A stretch of DNA of 64,000 nt from Methylibium rhizosphaerae (GCF_006386545.1 NZ_SWAR01000007.1:1-64000); one strand, 5' to 3'. Shown: positions 37,688 to 46,492, numbered from the stretch's first letter. Translations and numbers: made by a program. Notes: generated from the letters alone by a model not told the origin.

Positions 37688-37701
37688 TTGACCCGGGTCA
37701 A
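37688..37701. promoter_or_regulatory. Palindrome upstream of the clpB heat-shock promoter
   Basis: A perfect 14-bp palindrome TTGACCCGGGTCAA lies between the moaE stop and the clpB -35 box; a second ACCCGGGT copy lies 2 bp away at 37681-37688. It could be a regulator site or act as a T-less terminator for moaE. Confidence 0.4.
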
Positions 37702-37709
37702 TCGAGCGC

Positions 37710-38192
37710 TCAGGCCGCGTTCGACGCCTGGATGCCCCAGCGCTCCAGCGCCTCGTCGTCGGCCACGCGTGCATCGACCCAGCGGGCGCCGCCGGCCGTG
37801 TGCTCCTTCTTCCAGAACGGGGCCTGGGTCTTGAGGTAGTCCATCAGGAACTCGCACGCCTGGAAGGCTTCGCCGCGGTGGGCCGAGCTCACCGCCACCA
37901 GCACGATCTGGTCGCCCAGCTCGAGCGGCCCGACCCGGTGGATCACCGACACGGCCCGGATGTCGAAGCGGCGCCGGGCTTCGTCGATCATGGCCTCGAT
38001 GGCCGCCTCGGTCATGCCCGGGTAGTGCTCCAGCTCCATGCGGTGAACCGTCTCGCCGTCGCTGCGCTCGCGCACGGTGCCCACGAAGCTGGCCACCGCC
38101 CCCACACCCAGGTCGCCGGCCCGCAGCGCAGCCACTTCGGCGGCGAGGTCGAAATCATCGGTCTGGATGCGAACGCGCGGGCTGCTGCTCAT
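37710..38192 (-). CDS. moaE: Molybdopterin synthase large subunit
   Basis: A 160-residue MoaE that receives sulfur from MoaD-thiocarboxylate to convert precursor Z into molybdopterin. Diagnostic segments are [78 protein letters not shown], with the catalytic Lys of the [10 protein letters not shown] end. The ATG at 38192 gives [16 protein letters not shown]; the longer frame is spurious. It is separated from moaD by an inserted dapA-like gene on the other strand, so its promoter must lie in the 38193-38461 gap. Confidence 0.94.
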   Translation of the reverse strand: MSSSPRVRIQTDDFDLAAEVAALRAGDLGVGAVASFVGTVRERSDGETVHRMELEHYPGMTEAAIEAMIDEARRRFDIRAVSVIHRVGPLELGDQIVLVAVSSAHRGEAFQACEFLMDYLKTQAPFWKKEHTAGGARWVDARVADDEALERWGIQASNAA

Positions 38193-38344
38193 GGCGGGGA
38201 TTGTGCCTGCGCCCCTAGAATGCGCCGCATGTCCCTCCTGACCTTCACCCACGTCCAGGGGCTGCCGATGCAGCAGCCCGTGAGTGCAGTCGTCGTGGCA
38301 GCGGACAAAGCGAAAAAACAGCAGCTCGTCTGACCGGAGCGGCT

Positions 38345-38371
38345 GTTCCGTCGTCAGATGAGCGACGGAAC
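38345..38371. repeat. 9-bp inverted repeat between moaE and the dapA-like gene
   Basis: GTTCCGTCG (38345-38353) and CGACGGAAC (38363-38371) form a stem with a 9-nt loop. There is no T-run. It may be an operator for the divergent genes or a remnant of the insertion that split moaD from moaE. Confidence 0.4.
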
Positions 38372-38461
38372 GGTTCGGCACGGCAACCCCCTGCGCCCTT
38401 TTCGTTGCGCTCCTCTGGAACGGACCCATCGGTCATTGCCAGCCCTTGCAAGGAGCGTCCC

Positions 38462-39328
38462 ATGCCGTCCCCGGCCTCTCACGACTTTTCCGGACTCTGG
38501 ATTCCCCTGGTCACCCCGTTCGACCGGGGGGCGATCGACCATGCCGCCCTGCGCCGCCTGGTGGCACACCTGGCCCCCGCCGGCATCGCCGGCTTCGTGG
38601 TGTGCGGCAGCACTGGAGAGGCTGCAGCGCTCGACGACGACGAGCAACTGGACGTGCTGGACACCGTGCTGGGCTGCGACAGCGGGCTGCCGGTGCTGAT
38701 GGGCCTGGCCGGCAACCACCGGCCCTCGCTGCTGGCGCAGCTGCGCCGCTGCGTGCAGCGACCCATCGCCGGCCTGCTGACGCCGGCGCCCTGCTGCGTG
38801 CGGCCGTCGCAGCGCGGCCTCGTCGAGCACTTCGTGGCGGTGGCCGATGCATCGCCGGTGCCACTGGTGCTCTACGACATTCCCTACCGCACCGGCGCGG
38901 CCATCGAGCTGGACAGCTTTCGCATGCTGGCCAGCCACCCGCGCATCGTCGCAGTCAAGGACTGCGGCGGCTCGCCGGAAAAGACGCAGACACTCATCGC
39001 CGAAGGCCGGCTGCAGGTGCTGGCGGGCGAAGACGCCCAGATCTTCGGAACGCTGTGCCAGGGCGGCCATGGTGCGATTGCCGCTGCCGCCCATCTGCAC
39101 ACCGAGCGGTTCGTGGCGATGTGCCGGGCCGTCGGCCGCGGCCAGCTCGCCGAGGCCCGGGCGCTGCACCATGCGCTGGCGCCGGTGATCCGGCTGCTGT
39201 TCGCCGAGCCGAACCCGGCGCCGCTGAAGGCCGTGCTGGCGCGGCAAGGCCTGATCAGCGAAGAATTGCGGCCGCCGCTCACGCCGGCAACGCCCGGGCT
39301 GGTGGACCGGCTTGTCGCGCTGGGCTGA
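38462..39328 (+). CDS. DapA-like (dihydrodipicolinate synthase family) aldolase
   Basis: A 288-residue class I TIM-barrel lyase. The Schiff-base Lys is in IVAVKDCGGSPEK and the active-site Tyr in LVLYDIPYRTG; CGSTGEAAALDDDEQL matches the family G-S/T-T-G-E motif. Typical length for DapA is near 290 residues. It could be a true 4-hydroxy-tetrahydrodipicolinate synthase or a paralogue such as an N-acetylneuraminate or keto-deoxy-sugar-acid lyase; YD replaces the usual YN next to the Tyr. It lies inside the moaD-moaE interval on the opposite strand, an arrangement that looks inserted. Confidence 0.85.
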   Translation: MPSPASHDFSGLWIPLVTPFDRGAIDHAALRRLVAHLAPAGIAGFVVCGSTGEAAALDDDEQLDVLDTVLGCDSGLPVLMGLAGNHRPSLLAQLRRCVQRPIAGLLTPAPCCVRPSQRGLVEHFVAVADASPVPLVLYDIPYRTGAAIELDSFRMLASHPRIVAVKDCGGSPEKTQTLIAEGRLQVLAGEDAQIFGTLCQGGHGAIAAAAHLHTERFVAMCRAVGRGQLAEARALHHALAPVIRLLFAEPNPAPLKAVLARQGLISEELRPPLTPATPGLVDRLVALG

Positions 39329-39335
39329 ACGCGGC

Positions 39336-39593
39336 TCAACCGCCCGTCACGGGCGGGAAGAACGCCACCTCGGCGCCGTCTGCCAGGGCCACGGATTCGT
39401 CAGTGGCCATGACCTGGTTCACCGCCGCGCGCAAGGCCCGGCCGCGCGCCAGCACCTCGGCATGGCGGCCGCCGCGTGCGATCAGGCGGTCGCGCAACTC
39501 GGCCAGCGTGCAGGCCTGCACGTTGAGTTCGACCGGCTCGCCGGCGCCCAGGGCTTCACGGACGGAAGCGAAATAGCGCACGTTGAACTTCAT
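39336..39593 (-). CDS. moaD: Molybdopterin synthase small subunit
   Basis: An 85-residue ubiquitin-like sulfur carrier ending in the essential Gly-Gly (FFPPVTGG), whose terminal thiocarboxylate is formed with MoeB-type help. KFNVRYFASVREALG and AEVAFFPPVTGG are typical. The ATG overlaps the moeA stop as ATGA, so translation is coupled. It is the last gene of the alaA-hom-thrC-mobB-moeA-moaD operon and is convergent with the dapA-like gene. Confidence 0.95.
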   Translation of the reverse strand: MKFNVRYFASVREALGAGEPVELNVQACTLAELRDRLIARGGRHAEVLARGRALRAAVNQVMATDESVALADGAEVAFFPPVTGG

Positions 39594-40825
39594 GCCAGCA
39601 GCTCCGACATCGGCAGGAAGCGCACCGTCTCCCCGGCGCGCACCGTCTGCCCGGGTGCCAGATCGACCAGGCCGTCGGCCCAGACCACCGAGGTGAGCAC
39701 CCCTGAGCCCTGGTTCGGGAAGAGCTCCAGACCGCCACCGGCGTTGCGCCGCGCCCTCAGGAACTCGCGGCGCTTGTCGGGGCGGGGCCAATCGAAATCG
39801 GCCCGCACCGCCATGCCTTGCGGCTCACGCCAGGCCATGCCCTGCAGCGCCATCAGCACCGGCCGCACGCTCACCAGGAAGGTCACGAAGCTGGACACCG
39901 GGTTGCCCGGCAGCCCGATGAAAAGCGCCGGGTGGCCGTGGCTCGAGCGCACCTCGCCGAAGGCCAGCGGCTTGCCGGGCTTGATGGCCACCTGCCAGAG
40001 ATCGAGCCGGCCTTCGGCCTGCACCGCCGGCTTGAGATGGTCTTCTTCGCCGACGGACACGCCGCCCGAGGTGACGATGAGGTCGCTGCCTTCGGCGGCC
40101 CGCCGCAGCGCTTCGCGGGTGGCATCGAGCCGGTCGGGCACGATGCCGAGGTCGGTCACCACGCAGCCGAGGGCCTGCAGCAGGCCGCGCAGCGTGTAGC
40201 GGTTGGAGTTGTAGATCGCGCCCGGCTTGAGCGGCTCACCCGGCATCGCCAGTTCGTCGCCGGTGGAAAACAGCGCCACCCGCGGGCGGCGAGTCACGGT
40301 CACGCTTGCGGCGCCTACCGTGGCGGCCAGGCCGAGCGCCTGTGGCGACAGGCGCATGCCGCGCGTGAGCACCACCGAGCCTTCACGCACGTCTTCGCCG
40401 CGGCGGCGGATCGCCTGGCCGGGCTGCGGCAGGGTGTCGATGCGCACCCCATCGCCCTGCGCCGTGCACAGCTCCTGCATCACCACCGCATCGGCACCCT
40501 CCGGCACCGGCGCGCCGGTGAAGATGCGTGCTGCCGTGCCGGGCTGCAGCGGCGCGCCCACCTGCCCGGCGGCGACACGCTGGCTCACCGGCAGCAGCGT
40601 GCCGGCGGCCGGCACGTCGGCCACGCGCAGCGCGTACCCATCCATCGCGCTGTTGTCGAGCGGCGGTACGTCGAGGGTGGATTTCAGGTCGCGGGCCAGT
40701 ACACGACCCAGCGCTTCGAAGGTGGAGACCTCTTCCGTCTCTGCGATCGGCCGCGTGGAGGCCAGCAGGCGCTCGATCGCTTCGTTCAGCGGGAGGAGGT
40801 CACGGCGCGGGGCGGGTGTATTCAT
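39590..40825 (-). CDS. moeA: Molybdopterin molybdotransferase
   Basis: A 411-residue MoeA that inserts molybdate into adenylated molybdopterin. Hallmarks are LDNSAMDGYALRVADV, RIFTGAPVPEGADAVVMQE, ALFSTGDELAMPGEPLKPGAIYNSN, IVTSGGVSVGEEDHL and FIGLPGNPVSSFVTF. The ATG at 40825 overlaps mobB by 26 bp; the longer frame belongs to mobB's reading region. It precedes moaD with a 4-bp overlap. Confidence 0.96.
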   Translation of the reverse strand: MNTPAPRRDLLPLNEAIERLLASTRPIAETEEVSTFEALGRVLARDLKSTLDVPPLDNSAMDGYALRVADVPAAGTLLPVSQRVAAGQVGAPLQPGTAARIFTGAPVPEGADAVVMQELCTAQGDGVRIDTLPQPGQAIRRRGEDVREGSVVLTRGMRLSPQALGLAATVGAASVTVTRRPRVALFSTGDELAMPGEPLKPGAIYNSNRYTLRGLLQALGCVVTDLGIVPDRLDATREALRRAAEGSDLIVTSGGVSVGEEDHLKPAVQAEGRLDLWQVAIKPGKPLAFGEVRSSHGHPALFIGLPGNPVSSFVTFLVSVRPVLMALQGMAWREPQGMAVRADFDWPRPDKRREFLRARRNAGGGLELFPNQGSGVLTSVVWADGLVDLAPGQTVRAGETVRFLPMSELLA

Positions 40826-41327
40826 AACGCAAGGCCTGCGCGAGCAGGAACTGTGCAACGGCATCGGCGTCGGCCAGGTCGAGCAGCGGCAGCTGCGTGG
40901 CGATGGGCAGCAGCGCCGGGCTGTCGGTGGCAATGGCCGAGACGAAGGGATCGTCCGGGTAGATGACGGGCTTTTCGTTGGCGGCGCGCCAGACCTCGAC
41001 CTTGGGCAGGTCGGCGTGCTTGAAGCCTTCGACCAGCACCCAGTCGCAGGCAGCGAGCTCGGCCAGCAGCTGGTGCACGTCCGGGTCGCCTTCGACCTCG
41101 TATTCGCGCATCAGGGCCAGGCGCCGGCTCGATGCGACCAGCACCTCGAAGGCCCCCGCCTCGCGATGGCGGTAGGAGTCCTTGCCGGGCTTGTCGACGT
41201 CGAAGGCGTGGTGGGCATGCTTGAGCACCGACACCCGCTGGCCGGCAGCGCGCAGCCGCGGAATGAGCTGCTCGATCAGCGTGGTCTTGCCCGAGCCGGA
41301 GTAGCCGCAGAAGCCGACGACTTTCAT
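40800..41327 (-). CDS. mobB: Molybdopterin-guanine dinucleotide biosynthesis adaptor MobB
   Basis: A 175-residue P-loop GTPase that assists guanine-dinucleotide cofactor formation. The Walker A is GYSGSGKTTLIEQLIP (about 8-23); KHAHHAFDVDKPGKDSYRHREAGA and VLVEGFKHADLPKVEVWR are diagnostic. Start MKVVGFCG at 41327; two extra codons are possible. It lies 20 bp after thrC and overlaps moeA. Confidence 0.94.
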   Translation of the reverse strand: MKVVGFCGYSGSGKTTLIEQLIPRLRAAGQRVSVLKHAHHAFDVDKPGKDSYRHREAGAFEVLVASSRRLALMREYEVEGDPDVHQLLAELAACDWVLVEGFKHADLPKVEVWRAANEKPVIYPDDPFVSAIATDSPALLPIATQLPLLDLADADAVAQFLLAQALRYEYTRPAP

Positions 41328-41347
41328 GGGCACCTCGGTAGCGGCGC

Positions 41348-42754
41348 TCAGACGTGCTGCGTGATGTAGGCCTTGACGGCCTGGGCGTCGGCCGGCATCA
41401 CCTTGAAGCGCTTGGGCAGCTGCTCCAGGCCCTGGAGCGCCGCCGGCCGCTCGGGCTCGCGGCCCAGCGCTTCACGGATGGTCTCGGCAAACTTGGCCGG
41501 CAGCGCGGTTTCGAGCACCAGCATCGGCACCCCGGGCGTGAGGTGCTCGCGCGCGACCTTCAGGCCGTCGGCGGTATGGGTGTCGACCATGGTGCCGAAG
41601 CGCTGCCAGGTGTCGCGGATGGTGGCCAGCCGGTCTGCATGCGTGCTCCTGCCCGACACGAAGCCGTAGTGGCGCACCCGCGCGAACTCCAGCGACGTGA
41701 GGGTGAAGCTGCCGCGCTGCTCGACTTCGCTCTTGAACAGCTGCAGCGTGCGTGCGCCGTCGCGGCCCAGCAGGTCGAAGACGAAACGCTCGAAGTTCGA
41801 CGCCTTCGAGATGTCCATCGACGGGCTGGAGGTCTCGTGCGTCTCGGCCGCACCGCGCACCCGGTAGCTGCCGGTGCGGAAGAACTCGTCGAGCACGTCG
41901 TTCTCGTTGGTGGCCACCACCAGCTTGCCGATGGGCAGGCCCATCATGCGGGCCACGTGGCCGGCGCAGACGTTGCCGAAGTTGCCCGACGGCACGGTGA
42001 AGTCGACCTTCTCGTCGTTGCTCTTCGTGGCCTGGAAGTAGCCGGCGAAGTAGTACACGACCTGGGCCACGAGGCGCGCCCAGTTGATCGAGTTGACGGT
42101 GCCGATCTTGTGCTGGCGCTTGAAGGCCAGGTCGTTGGAGACCGCCTTCACGATGTCCTGGCAGTCGTCGAACACGCCTTCGACGGCCAGGTTGTGGATG
42201 TTGGCGTCCTGCAGGCTGAACATCTGCGCCTGCTGGAACGGGCTCATGCGGCCGTGGGGGCTCAGCATGAACACGTTGATGCCCTGCTTGCCGCGCATGG
42301 CGTATTCGGCGGCGCTGCCGGTGTCGCCGGACGTGGCGCCCAGGATGTTGAGCGTCTCGCCGCGCCGCCGGAGTTCGTATTCGAACAGGTTGCCCAGCAG
42401 CTGCATCGCCATGTCCTTGAAGGCCAGCGTCGGGCCGTTGGACAGGGCTTCGAGCTGCACGCCGGGCTCCAGCGACTTGAGCGGCACGATGGCCTCGGTG
42501 CCGAAGGCTTCGCGGGTGTAGGTCTTGCGCACGAGCGCGCGCAGGTCCTCGGCCGGAATGTCGTCGATGTAGAGCGAGAGGATCTCGAAGGCCAGGTCGG
42601 CATACGGCAGCGTGCGCCAGCGCGCCAGCGTGGCTGAATCGACCGCCGGGTAGCTCACCGGCAGGTACAGGCCGCCGTCGGGCGCGAGGCCTTCGAGCAG
42701 GATCTCGCAGAAGCGCCGCTGGGTCTGGTCGCCGCGGGTGCTGATGTACTTCAT
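41348..42754 (-). CDS. thrC: Threonine synthase
   Basis: A 468-residue PLP enzyme converting O-phosphohomoserine to threonine. It is the long (class 2) type. The N-terminal MKYISTRGDQTQRRFCEILLEGLAPDGGLYLP and the PLP-lysine motif TLAFKDMAMQLLG, with LGATSGDTGSAAEYAMRGKQG, are clear. Its ATG overlaps the hom stop by one base (TAATG), so it is coupled to homoserine dehydrogenase. Confidence 0.97.
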   Translation of the reverse strand: MKYISTRGDQTQRRFCEILLEGLAPDGGLYLPVSYPAVDSATLARWRTLPYADLAFEILSLYIDDIPAEDLRALVRKTYTREAFGTEAIVPLKSLEPGVQLEALSNGPTLAFKDMAMQLLGNLFEYELRRRGETLNILGATSGDTGSAAEYAMRGKQGINVFMLSPHGRMSPFQQAQMFSLQDANIHNLAVEGVFDDCQDIVKAVSNDLAFKRQHKIGTVNSINWARLVAQVVYYFAGYFQATKSNDEKVDFTVPSGNFGNVCAGHVARMMGLPIGKLVVATNENDVLDEFFRTGSYRVRGAAETHETSSPSMDISKASNFERFVFDLLGRDGARTLQLFKSEVEQRGSFTLTSLEFARVRHYGFVSGRSTHADRLATIRDTWQRFGTMVDTHTADGLKVAREHLTPGVPMLVLETALPAKFAETIREALGREPERPAALQGLEQLPKRFKVMPADAQAVKAYITQHV

Positions 42755-44076
42755 TAGCTCAGCTCTTCCTTGCGGATGCGCACGATGGGCGCGAGCACGG
42801 TGGGCAGGGCCTGCATCTGCGCGAGGGCGGCGTTCATGCGGCCCTCGAGCGTGTCGTGCGTCAGGATGATGAGGTCGGTCTGGTTCTCGCCGTCGCCGCC
42901 GACTTCATCGCTTTCGCGCTGGAGCACGGCATCGATGGAGATGTCGTTGTCGGCCAGGATGCGGGTGATGTTGGCCAGAACGCCGGCCTGGTCGGCCACG
43001 CGCAGGCGCAGGTAGAACGAGGTGACCACCTGGTCCATCGACAGGATGGGCGTGTTGGCCAGCGAATCGGGCTGGAAGGCCAGGTGCGGCACGCGGTGAT
43101 ACGGGTCGGCCGTGTGCAGGCGCGTCACGTCCACCAGGTCGGCCACCACGGCCGAGGCGGTGGGTTCGGAGCCGGCGCCCTTGCCGTAGTAGAGGGTGGA
43201 GCCGACTGCATCGCCCTGCACCACCACAGCGTTCATCGCGCCTTCGACGTTGGCGATCAGCCGCTTGGCCGGCACCAGCGTGGGATGCACCCGCAGCTCG
43301 ATGCCGCCGGCCTGCTGGCGGGTGATGCCCAGCAGCTTGATGCGATAGCCCAGCTGCTCGGCGTAGTTGATGTCGGCGGCCTGCAGCCTGGTGATGCCTT
43401 CGACGTAAGCCTTGTCGAACTGCACCGGCACGCCGAAGGCGATGGCGCTCATGATGGCCAGCTTGTGCGCCGCATCGATGCCCTCGATGTCGAAGGTCGG
43501 GTCGGCCTCCGCATAGCCCAGCCGCTGGGCTTCCTTCAGCACCACGTCGAAGTCCAGGCCCTTGGCCCGCATCTCCGACAGGATGAAGTTGGTCGTGCCG
43601 TTGATGATCCCCGCGATCCACTCGATGCGGTTGGCGGTGAGCCCTTCGCGCAGGGCCTTGATGATCGGGATGCCGCCGGCCACGGCCGCCTCGAACGCCA
43701 CCATGACGTCGCGCTCGCGGGCCTGGGCGAAGATTTCGGTGCCGTGCACGGCCAGCAGCGCCTTGTTGGCCGTCACCACATGCTTGCCGCTGGCCAGCGC
43801 CCTGAGCACCAGCTCGCGTGCACGCTCGGTGCCGCCGATCAGCTCGACCACGATGTCGATGTCTGGCCGGGTCACCAGCGCATCGAAGTCGCTCGAGATC
43901 TCGATCTCGGGGCCGAGCGCGGCACGCGCCTTGTCGACGTTGCGTGCCGCCACCGCGGCCACTTCGATGCCGCGGCCGGCGCGGCGCAGGATTTCCGCCT
44001 GGTTGCGCTGCAGGACCTTGACCACGCCACTGGCGACGACGCCTGCTCCCAGCAGGCCCAAACGGATCGGTTTCAT
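42754..44076 (-). CDS. hom: Homoserine dehydrogenase
   Basis: A 440-residue NAD(P)-dependent enzyme of the threonine/methionine branch. The N-terminal Rossmann motif is IRLGLLGAGVVASGVVKVL; VTANKALLAVHG and GGIPIIKALREGLTANRIEWIAGIINGTTNFILSEM are typical. The C-terminal region (about 355-430: YLRLRVADQAGVLANITRILADNDISIDAVLQRE) is an ACT domain, suggesting feedback control by threonine. It starts 18 bp after alaA and runs into thrC. Confidence 0.97.
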   Translation of the reverse strand: MKPIRLGLLGAGVVASGVVKVLQRNQAEILRRAGRGIEVAAVAARNVDKARAALGPEIEISSDFDALVTRPDIDIVVELIGGTERARELVLRALASGKHVVTANKALLAVHGTEIFAQARERDVMVAFEAAVAGGIPIIKALREGLTANRIEWIAGIINGTTNFILSEMRAKGLDFDVVLKEAQRLGYAEADPTFDIEGIDAAHKLAIMSAIAFGVPVQFDKAYVEGITRLQAADINYAEQLGYRIKLLGITRQQAGGIELRVHPTLVPAKRLIANVEGAMNAVVVQGDAVGSTLYYGKGAGSEPTASAVVADLVDVTRLHTADPYHRVPHLAFQPDSLANTPILSMDQVVTSFYLRLRVADQAGVLANITRILADNDISIDAVLQRESDEVGGDGENQTDLIILTHDTLEGRMNAALAQMQALPTVLAPIVRIRKEELS

Positions 44077-44094
44077 GAAGGTTCTTTTCTCAGC

Positions 44095-45321
44095 TCAGCG
44101 CGAATGACGCTTGCGATAGTGGTCGAGGAATCGGGCGATGCGGCCGACGGCATCGGTCAGGTCGTCGGAATTGGGCAGGAACACGAGGCGGAAGTGATCG
44201 GGCGTGGGCCAGTTGAAGCCGGTGCCCTGCACGATCAGCACCTTCTCTTCGGCCAGCAGCTCGTAGGCGAACTGCTGATCGTCCTCGATCGGGTACAGCT
44301 TCGCGTCGAGCCTCGGGAACATGTAGAGCGCCGCCTTCGGCTTCACCACGCTCACGCCCGGGATCTGGGTGAGCAGCTCGTAGGCGAGATCGCGCTGGCG
44401 GCACAGCCGCCCGCCCGGCGCCACCAGGTCCTTGATGCTCTGGTAGCCGCCCAGCGCCGTCTGGATGGCCAGCTGCCCCGGCGTGTTGGGGCACAGGCGC
44501 ATCGAGGCCAGCATGTTCAGGCCCTCGATGTAGTCCTTCGCATGGCGCTTCTCGCCCGACACCACCATCCAGCCGGCCCGGTAGCCGCAGGAACGGTAGT
44601 TCTTCGACAGGCCGTTGAAGGTGAGGCAGAGCACGTCGTCGGCCAGCGAGGCGATGCTGGTGTGCGTGTGGCCGTCGTACAGCGTCTTGTCGTAGATCTC
44701 GTCTGCAAAGACGATGAGCTGGTGCGCCCGCGCGATCTCGACGAGTTCCTTCAGCACCGACTCCGGATACAGCGCGCCGGTCGGGTTGTTCGGGTTGATG
44801 ACGACGATCGCCTTGGTGTTCGGCGTGATCTTCGACTTGATGTCTGCGATGTCGGGCATCCAGTCGCTCTGCTCGTCGCACATGTAGTGCACCGGCCGGC
44901 CGCCCGAGAGCGCCACCACGCCGGTGTACAGCGGGTAGTCGGGCGACGGGATCAGCACCTCGTCGCCGTCGTCGAGCAGCGCGTTCATGCTCATCGCGAT
45001 GAGCTCGGAGGCGCCGTTGCCGAGATAGACGTCATCGACCGTGACGCCGGAGATGTGCTTTTCCTGCGTGTAGTGCACCACCGCCTTGCGCGGCGCGAAC
45101 AGGCCCTTGGAGTCGGTGTAGCCCGCCGAATGCGGCATGTTGCGGATCATGTCCTGCACGATCTCGTCGGGCGGTTCGAGCCCGAACACCGCGAGGTTGC
45201 CGATGTTCAGCTTGATGATCTTGTGGCCCTCTTCCTCCATCTGGCGGGCCTTTTCCAGCACCGGGCCACGGATGTCGTAGCACACGTTGGCGAGCTTGCT
45301 GGACTTCGCGATCGGCTTCAA
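44095..45321 (-). CDS. alaA: Alanine/aspartate aminotransferase AlaA-like (TTG start)
   Basis: A 408-residue class I PLP aminotransferase aligning well with E. coli AlaA (glutamate-pyruvate transaminase) along its length. The PLP-Lys motif is TFNGLSKNYRSCGYRAGWMV, with VINPNNPTGALY and FADEIYDKTLYDG nearby. The start is a TTG at 45321 with a strong GGAGGAG site; it gives (M)KPIAKSSKLANVCYDIRGPVL, matching the AlaA start. The ATG at 45396 would add 25 unrelated residues. It is the first gene of the operon to moaD, with hom 18 bp on, so it may feed amino-acid synthesis. Confidence 0.92.
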   Translation of the reverse strand: MKPIAKSSKLANVCYDIRGPVLEKARQMEEEGHKIIKLNIGNLAVFGLEPPDEIVQDMIRNMPHSAGYTDSKGLFAPRKAVVHYTQEKHISGVTVDDVYLGNGASELIAMSMNALLDDGDEVLIPSPDYPLYTGVVALSGGRPVHYMCDEQSDWMPDIADIKSKITPNTKAIVVINPNNPTGALYPESVLKELVEIARAHQLIVFADEIYDKTLYDGHTHTSIASLADDVLCLTFNGLSKNYRSCGYRAGWMVVSGEKRHAKDYIEGLNMLASMRLCPNTPGQLAIQTALGGYQSIKDLVAPGGRLCRQRDLAYELLTQIPGVSVVKPKAALYMFPRLDAKLYPIEDDQQFAYELLAEEKVLIVQGTGFNWPTPDHFRLVFLPNSDDLTDAVGRIARFLDHYRKRHSR

Positions 45322-45441
45322 AACGCTCTCTCCTCCGGGGGTTTCGCAGGCAGCGTTGCTGCAGTGCGAAAGATAGAATTTAACCACACGGTGCATGCGT
45401 CACCGCGCTGCAAAAGGCAGCATCGAAGCGAGCCCCTGCCC

Positions 45442-45819
45442 TTGAAACTCCATCCCGACCGCATCGACGGCGTCAACGTGATCGCCGGCTACACCGAATC
45501 CACCATCACCGTGAACGGGCAGCCCTGGCGCGAAAGCCTCCTGCTGCCCGCACGGGGTGCGGTCGCCGGCTGGTCGTGCGAGCGTTTCGAGGACCTCACG
45601 GCCGAGCACTTCCAGGCTGTCGCCGCGCTCAAGCCCGAGCTCGTGATCTTCGGCAGCGGCGCCCGCCTGCGCTTCGCGAAACCGGAGCTGCTGCGGCCGC
45701 TGATCGAGCTGCACGTGGGCATCGAGACGATGGACACCGCCGCGGCCTGCCGCACCTACAACATCCTCGTGGCCGAAGGCCGCGACGTGGTCGCCGCGCT
45801 GCTCTTGCAGTCGGTGTGA
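45442..45819 (+). CDS. Mth938-like domain protein (TTG start)
   Basis: A 125-residue protein of the Mth938/DUF498 family, related to NDUFAF3, of unknown function in bacteria. Conserved parts are GYTESTITVNGQPWRESLLLP and LVIFGSGARLRFAKPELLRPLIELHVGIETMDTAAACRTYNILVAEGRDVVAALLL. No ATG fits the family start; TTG at 45442 gives (M)KLHPDRIDGVN, which does. No strong ribosome-binding site is seen. It is divergent from alaA. Confidence 0.82.
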   Translation: MKLHPDRIDGVNVIAGYTESTITVNGQPWRESLLLPARGAVAGWSCERFEDLTAEHFQAVAALKPELVIFGSGARLRFAKPELLRPLIELHVGIETMDTAAACRTYNILVAEGRDVVAALLLQSV

Positions 45820-45890
45820 CGGACCTCATATGAAGCGCTCGCCCGGGAAACCACCCACAGGGGGGGCCGGGTTCATCAAGCCCGCGGCTT

Positions 45891-45920
45891 TATAATCACG
45901 GGCTACGCCCTGACAGGGCG
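45891..45920 (+). promoter_or_regulatory. -10 box and inverted repeat before the peroxiredoxin gene
   Basis: A perfect TATAAT (45891-45896) lies 42 bp before the bcp ATG, but no good -35 box is seen at the usual distance. Just downstream, CGCCCTG-A-CAGGGCG (45906-45920) is a perfect 7-bp inverted repeat around one base that overlaps the predicted start region and could be an operator. Confidence 0.4.
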
Positions 45921-45938
45921 CAACTATCCGACTTCTTC

Positions 45939-46415
45939 ATGACGCCCGCCCTCAACAAACCCCTCCCGGAATTTGAAGCGCTGGCCACCGGCGGCGTGAA
46001 GTTCACGCCGCAGGCCTTTCTCGGTCAAACGGTCGTTCTGTACTTCTACCCCAAGGACAACACCCCCGGCTGCACCACCGAAGCGATGCAGTTCCGCGAC
46101 AAGCACAAGGACTTTCTCAAGGCCGGTGCGGTGGTGTTCGGCGTGTCACGCGACAACATGGCGTCGCACGACAAGTTCAAGCAGAACCTCGAGCTGCCGT
46201 TCGAGCTCGTGGCCGACACCGAAGAGAAGCTCTGCCACATGTTCGGCGTGGTCAAGAACAAGATCATGTACGGCAAGAAGGTCAAGGGCATCGAGCGCAG
46301 CACCTTCCTGATCGACCCCAAGGGCGTGCTGGTTGCCGAGTGGCGCGGCATCAAGGTCGCGGGCCACGTCGACGAGGTCCTGAAGGCGGTGAAGGGGCTC
46401 AAGAAGCCGGCCTGA
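45939..46415 (+). CDS. bcp: Thioredoxin-dependent peroxiredoxin, BCP/PrxQ type
   Basis: A 158-residue peroxiredoxin that reduces peroxides with thioredoxin. The peroxidatic Cys is in YFYPKDNTPGCTTEAMQF (about residue 47). The position five residues later is not Cys, so it lacks the classic PrxQ resolving Cys there; Cys in EKLCHMFGV may take the role. It ends near a strong terminator at 46493. Start MTPALNKPLPEFEAL is typical. Confidence 0.93.
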   Translation: MTPALNKPLPEFEALATGGVKFTPQAFLGQTVVLYFYPKDNTPGCTTEAMQFRDKHKDFLKAGAVVFGVSRDNMASHDKFKQNLELPFELVADTEEKLCHMFGVVKNKIMYGKKVKGIERSTFLIDPKGVLVAEWRGIKVAGHVDEVLKAVKGLKKPA

Positions 46416-46423
46416 CGCTGTCA

Positions 46424-46451
46424 TTGCTGCACCGGATGGCATGTGCATAAT
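46424..46451 (+). promoter_or_regulatory. Possible promoter of the PhoH leader
   Basis: TTGCTG (46424-46429) and CATAAT (46446-46451) are 16 bp apart, a plausible sigma-70 promoter beginning 9 bp after the bcp stop. Its transcript would start near 46458 and meet the terminator at 46493 before reaching the phoH-like gene. Confidence 0.45.
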
Positions 46452-46492
46452 GGCCGCATGCTCGTGACGTCCCAAACGCAGCATCCCCCGGC

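Noticed and set aside
38229..38333. A 34-codon small frame divergent from moaE (MSLLTFTHVQGLPMQQ...)
   Set aside because: A TAGAAT box lies 8 bp upstream but no -35 or ribosome-binding site; no recognised homologue, so it is left uncalled.
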